A DNA stretch of 64,000 nt. It comes from Jatrophihabitans_A sp035248685. Lineage in GTDB: Bacteria; Actinomycetota; Actinomycetes; Mycobacteriales; Jatrophihabitantaceae. This document shows, piece after piece, positions 62,273 through 64,000 of this stretch; the first letter of the stretch is position 1, and each line of letters begins with the position of its first letter. A model generated the notes under the pieces. The model did not search any database and was not told where the DNA came from. It saw nothing but the letters and a program-made list of their open reading frames with translations. The translations under genes and the position numbers were made by a program. The DNA is taken from assembly GCA_035248685.1 (NCBI GenBank), contig DATFHF010000024.1:60943-124942 (forward strand), written 5' to 3'.

Positions 62273-64000
62273 TCAGCTGCGCCGTGGCCGCCGGCCCAGC
62301 AGCAGCAGGCCGACGCCGGTCAGCAGCAACCCGAGCGCCAGCCCGGCCGGCGCCTCGGTGTTGCGACCGGTTTGCGGCAGGTCGGACCCTGAACCAGAGC
62401 CGGTAGCGGTCACCGCCAGCAGGGCGGCCGGGCTGGTGCTGCTACTGGCACCCGGGGCACCGCCGCTGACCCTGGCCGTGTTGCTGATGCTCACACCCGG
62501 TGCCGCGGTCACCACGGTGACCAACGTCAGCTCGCTGCTGGCGCCGACGGCCAGGCCGGCCGGGTGCAGGCAGGTCACGGTGCCGCCGGCCACCGCGCAG
62601 GCCCAGCCCGTCCCGCCGGCGGATTTGAAGACCAGGCCGGCCGGCAGCCGGTCGGTGACGGTAATCGGCCGGACGGTCGAGTTCGGCCCGGCATTGTGCA
62701 CCGTGAGCTGGTAGGTCGCCAGATTGTTCGCATACGACGCCAGCCGCTTGCTGATGCTCAGCTGAACCAGTGGCGTTACCGGCGCGGTGTCCGAGCCGGT
62801 GGCGGCGGTCGAGCCGGGTGCGGTCACCGTGGCGCTGTTGAACACCGACGGGTAGGCCGGGGCGGTGATATCGACGGTCAGGGTCAGCTCGGTCGAAGCC
62901 TGCGCAGCCAACGCTCCGGAATGGCTGCACTGCACCGTGCCGCCGGTCGCCGTGCAACTCCAACCGGTGCCGGTGGCCGAGCGGTAGGCCAGCCCGGCCG
63001 GCAGGGTGTCGGTGAGCAGCAACGGGCCGGGCGTCGCGGTTGGGCCGCTGTTGCTCACGCTGAGCTGGTAACTGCCGGTCTGGCCGACGGCGAAGGTGCC
63101 CCGGTGCTGCTTGACCAATTGCAGCTGCGCGGACGGAGCGACGGTGACCGGGTCGCTGGTGCTATCGGTGTCGGTCAGATCCGGATCGGTCGAGCTGACC
63201 GTCGCGGTGTTGGTCACGCTCGGGTAGGCATCGCCGGTAACCGTCGCGGTGATCACCAGGTCCGTGCTGTCACCGCCGACCGGCAGGCTGCCGGCCAATG
63301 CGCAGCTGACCGTGCCGGCGGACTCGGTGCAGGTCCAGCCGGTGCCGACCGCGGACTGGTAGCTCAGCCCGGCCGGCAGCGGGTCGGTGACCACGATCTG
63401 GTCGGCCACCGACGGGCCGGAATTGCGCACCCGCAACGTGAACGGCAGGTCCTGGCCGACCACGCCGTCGCCGGGGTGCGCCTTGCTGATGCTCAATTGG
63501 GCGTCCCGGCTGACCGTGACGGTGGCGGTGTCGCTGCCGGCCGTGCCCGGCGTCGGTGAGCTGGCGGCGGCGGTGTTGGTTTCATCGCCGGCCGGCGCAC
63601 CGCTGTCCACCTGCACCAGCAGGTTGAGGTCGGGCGCATCCGCGCCGGCCGCCAGTGACTGGGCCAGCGTGCAGGTCACCGTTTGCGGGGTCCCGGCGGC
63701 GGTGCAGCTCCAGGCCGGGTCGGCGGACAGGAAGGTCTGGTACCCGGGCAGCGTGTCGGTCACGGTCAGCGGCGAGGCGGCGTCGGACGGTCCGTCGTTG
63801 TGCACGGCCAGCTTCCAGGTATAGGTCGCACCGGCGACGACCGTGCCGGCCTTCGGGGGCTTGGTCAGGCTGAGGTCGGCCTGCGCCTGGACCGGGACGT
63901 CCACCGGCGCCGGGTTGCTGCTGCTGCCCGGGGTGGCCGAGTCGATGCTGGCATTGTTGACCAGCACCGCGGTGCCGGCCGGCAGGGTCACCGGCGTGCT
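62273..64000 (-). CDS. DUF11-repeat LPXTG cell-surface protein (partial, N-terminus outside window)
   Basis: 575 residues visible, open to the window edge. Four DUF11 (conserved repeat) modules of about 115 residues: SLTKPPKAGTVVAG, SISKAHPGDGVVGQD, QLVKQHRGTFAVGQT and SISKRLASYANN each start a repeat, with (D/A)TLPAGL and GT(G)W(S/A)C in each. The C-terminal anchor L-P-Q-T-G, hydrophobic helix and R-R-P-R-R-S form a sortase signal. No sortase gene is in the window. Likely an adhesin-like or structural surface protein. Confidence 0.9.
   Translation of the reverse strand, partial: STPVTLPAGTAVLVNNASIDSATPGSSSNPAPVDVPVQAQADLSLTKPPKAGTVVAGATYTWKLAVHNDGPSDAASPLTVTDTLPGYQTFLSADPAWSCTAAGTPQTVTCTLAQSLAAGADAPDLNLLVQVDSGAPAGDETNTAAASSPTPGTAGSDTATVTVSRDAQLSISKAHPGDGVVGQDLPFTLRVRNSGPSVADQIVVTDPLPAGLSYQSAVGTGWTCTESAGTVSCALAGSLPVGGDSTDLVITATVTGDAYPSVTNTATVSSTDPDLTDTDSTSDPVTVAPSAQLQLVKQHRGTFAVGQTGSYQLSVSNSGPTATPGPLLLTDTLPAGLAYRSATGTGWSCTATGGTVQCSHSGALAAQASTELTLTVDITAPAYPSVFNSATVTAPGSTAATGSDTAPVTPLVQLSISKRLASYANNLATYQLTVHNAGPNSTVRPITVTDRLPAGLVFKSAGGTGWACAVAGGTVTCLHPAGLAVGASSELTLVTVVTAAPGVSISNTARVSGGAPGASSSTSPAALLAVTATGSGSGSDLPQTGRNTEAPAGLALGLLLTGVGLLLLGRRPRRS

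Overview
The window is GC-rich actinobacterial chromosomal DNA. The evidence is high third-position GC, many GTG starts, and a set of actinobacterial conserved families (DUF3052, DUF3145, DUF5302, DUF6758, DUF6912, Rv3235-like, homodimeric AceE, AhpE, class-A RNase P RNA). A PucR-type FasR-like regulator in front of fabD-fabH-acpP-fabF resembles Streptomyces/Frankia-type lineages more than mycobacteria. A Jatrophihabitans/Nakamurella-like organism is my guess from gene content, not something I could test.

Layout. 1-2.8 kb: PHP phosphoesterase (cut by the window edge), PH-domain membrane protein, a 53-aa membrane protein, DUF6758, NUDIX, MaoC. 2.9-8.3 kb: a small type VII secretion-like locus with a SUFU-domain protein, a WXG100 protein and a divergent FHA/three-ATPase EccC-like protein whose reading frame is broken by one in-frame TAG. 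8.3-13.4 kb: DUF6912, patatin lipase, wax-ester/DGAT acyltransferase, and a CpaE-like/CpaB-like pair. 13.6-25.7 kb: BldC-like regulator, LysM protein, Rv3235-like protein, SecA, double GNAT, histone-like Lys/Ala protein, RNase P RNA, SLC13 transporter, and the conserved trio Nif3 / zinc-ribbon coiled coil / RNase H-phosphatase. 25.7-28.3 kb: AlkB, a secreted two-repeat protein, AhpD-like protein. 28.3-31.4 kb: an AT-richer accessory island with a possible seven-codon leader ORF, inverted repeats, a membrane protein with a degenerate GGDEF domain, two HTH regulators and a 37-codon ORF. 31.4-45.8 kb is mostly housekeeping: DUF202, minimal zincin, tRNA-Val(TAC), SURF1, AhpE, DUF3052, AceE, sirtuin, FasR-like regulator with a candidate operator, and the fatty-acid synthase II operon, then DUF3145, DUF5302 and a thiolase. 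45.9-53.3 kb: GAF-PAS-GGDEF-EAL protein, ECF sigma factor with a membrane beta-propeller partner, methyltransferase, DUF222-HNH protein. 53.3-61.8 kb: ATP-grasp ligase, two alpha/beta hydrolases and a divergent GCS2-family amidoligase, then a secreted EXORDIUM-like protein, an FKBP lipoprotein, a second GCS2 ligase (YbdK type) and a family-5 uracil-DNA glycosylase. The end carries a DUF11-repeat LPXTG surface protein that runs off the window.

How the genes work together. AceE supplies acetyl-CoA, and the fab operon, probably controlled by the FasR-like protein, turns malonyl units into acyl-ACP. The ATP-grasp/hydrolase/GCS2 group (53.3-58.0 kb) looks like a pathway for an amide- or peptide-linked metabolite with no known product, and is the strongest candidate for an undescribed system. 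The amber-interrupted EccC-like protein and the degenerate-GGDEF island are the next most interesting.
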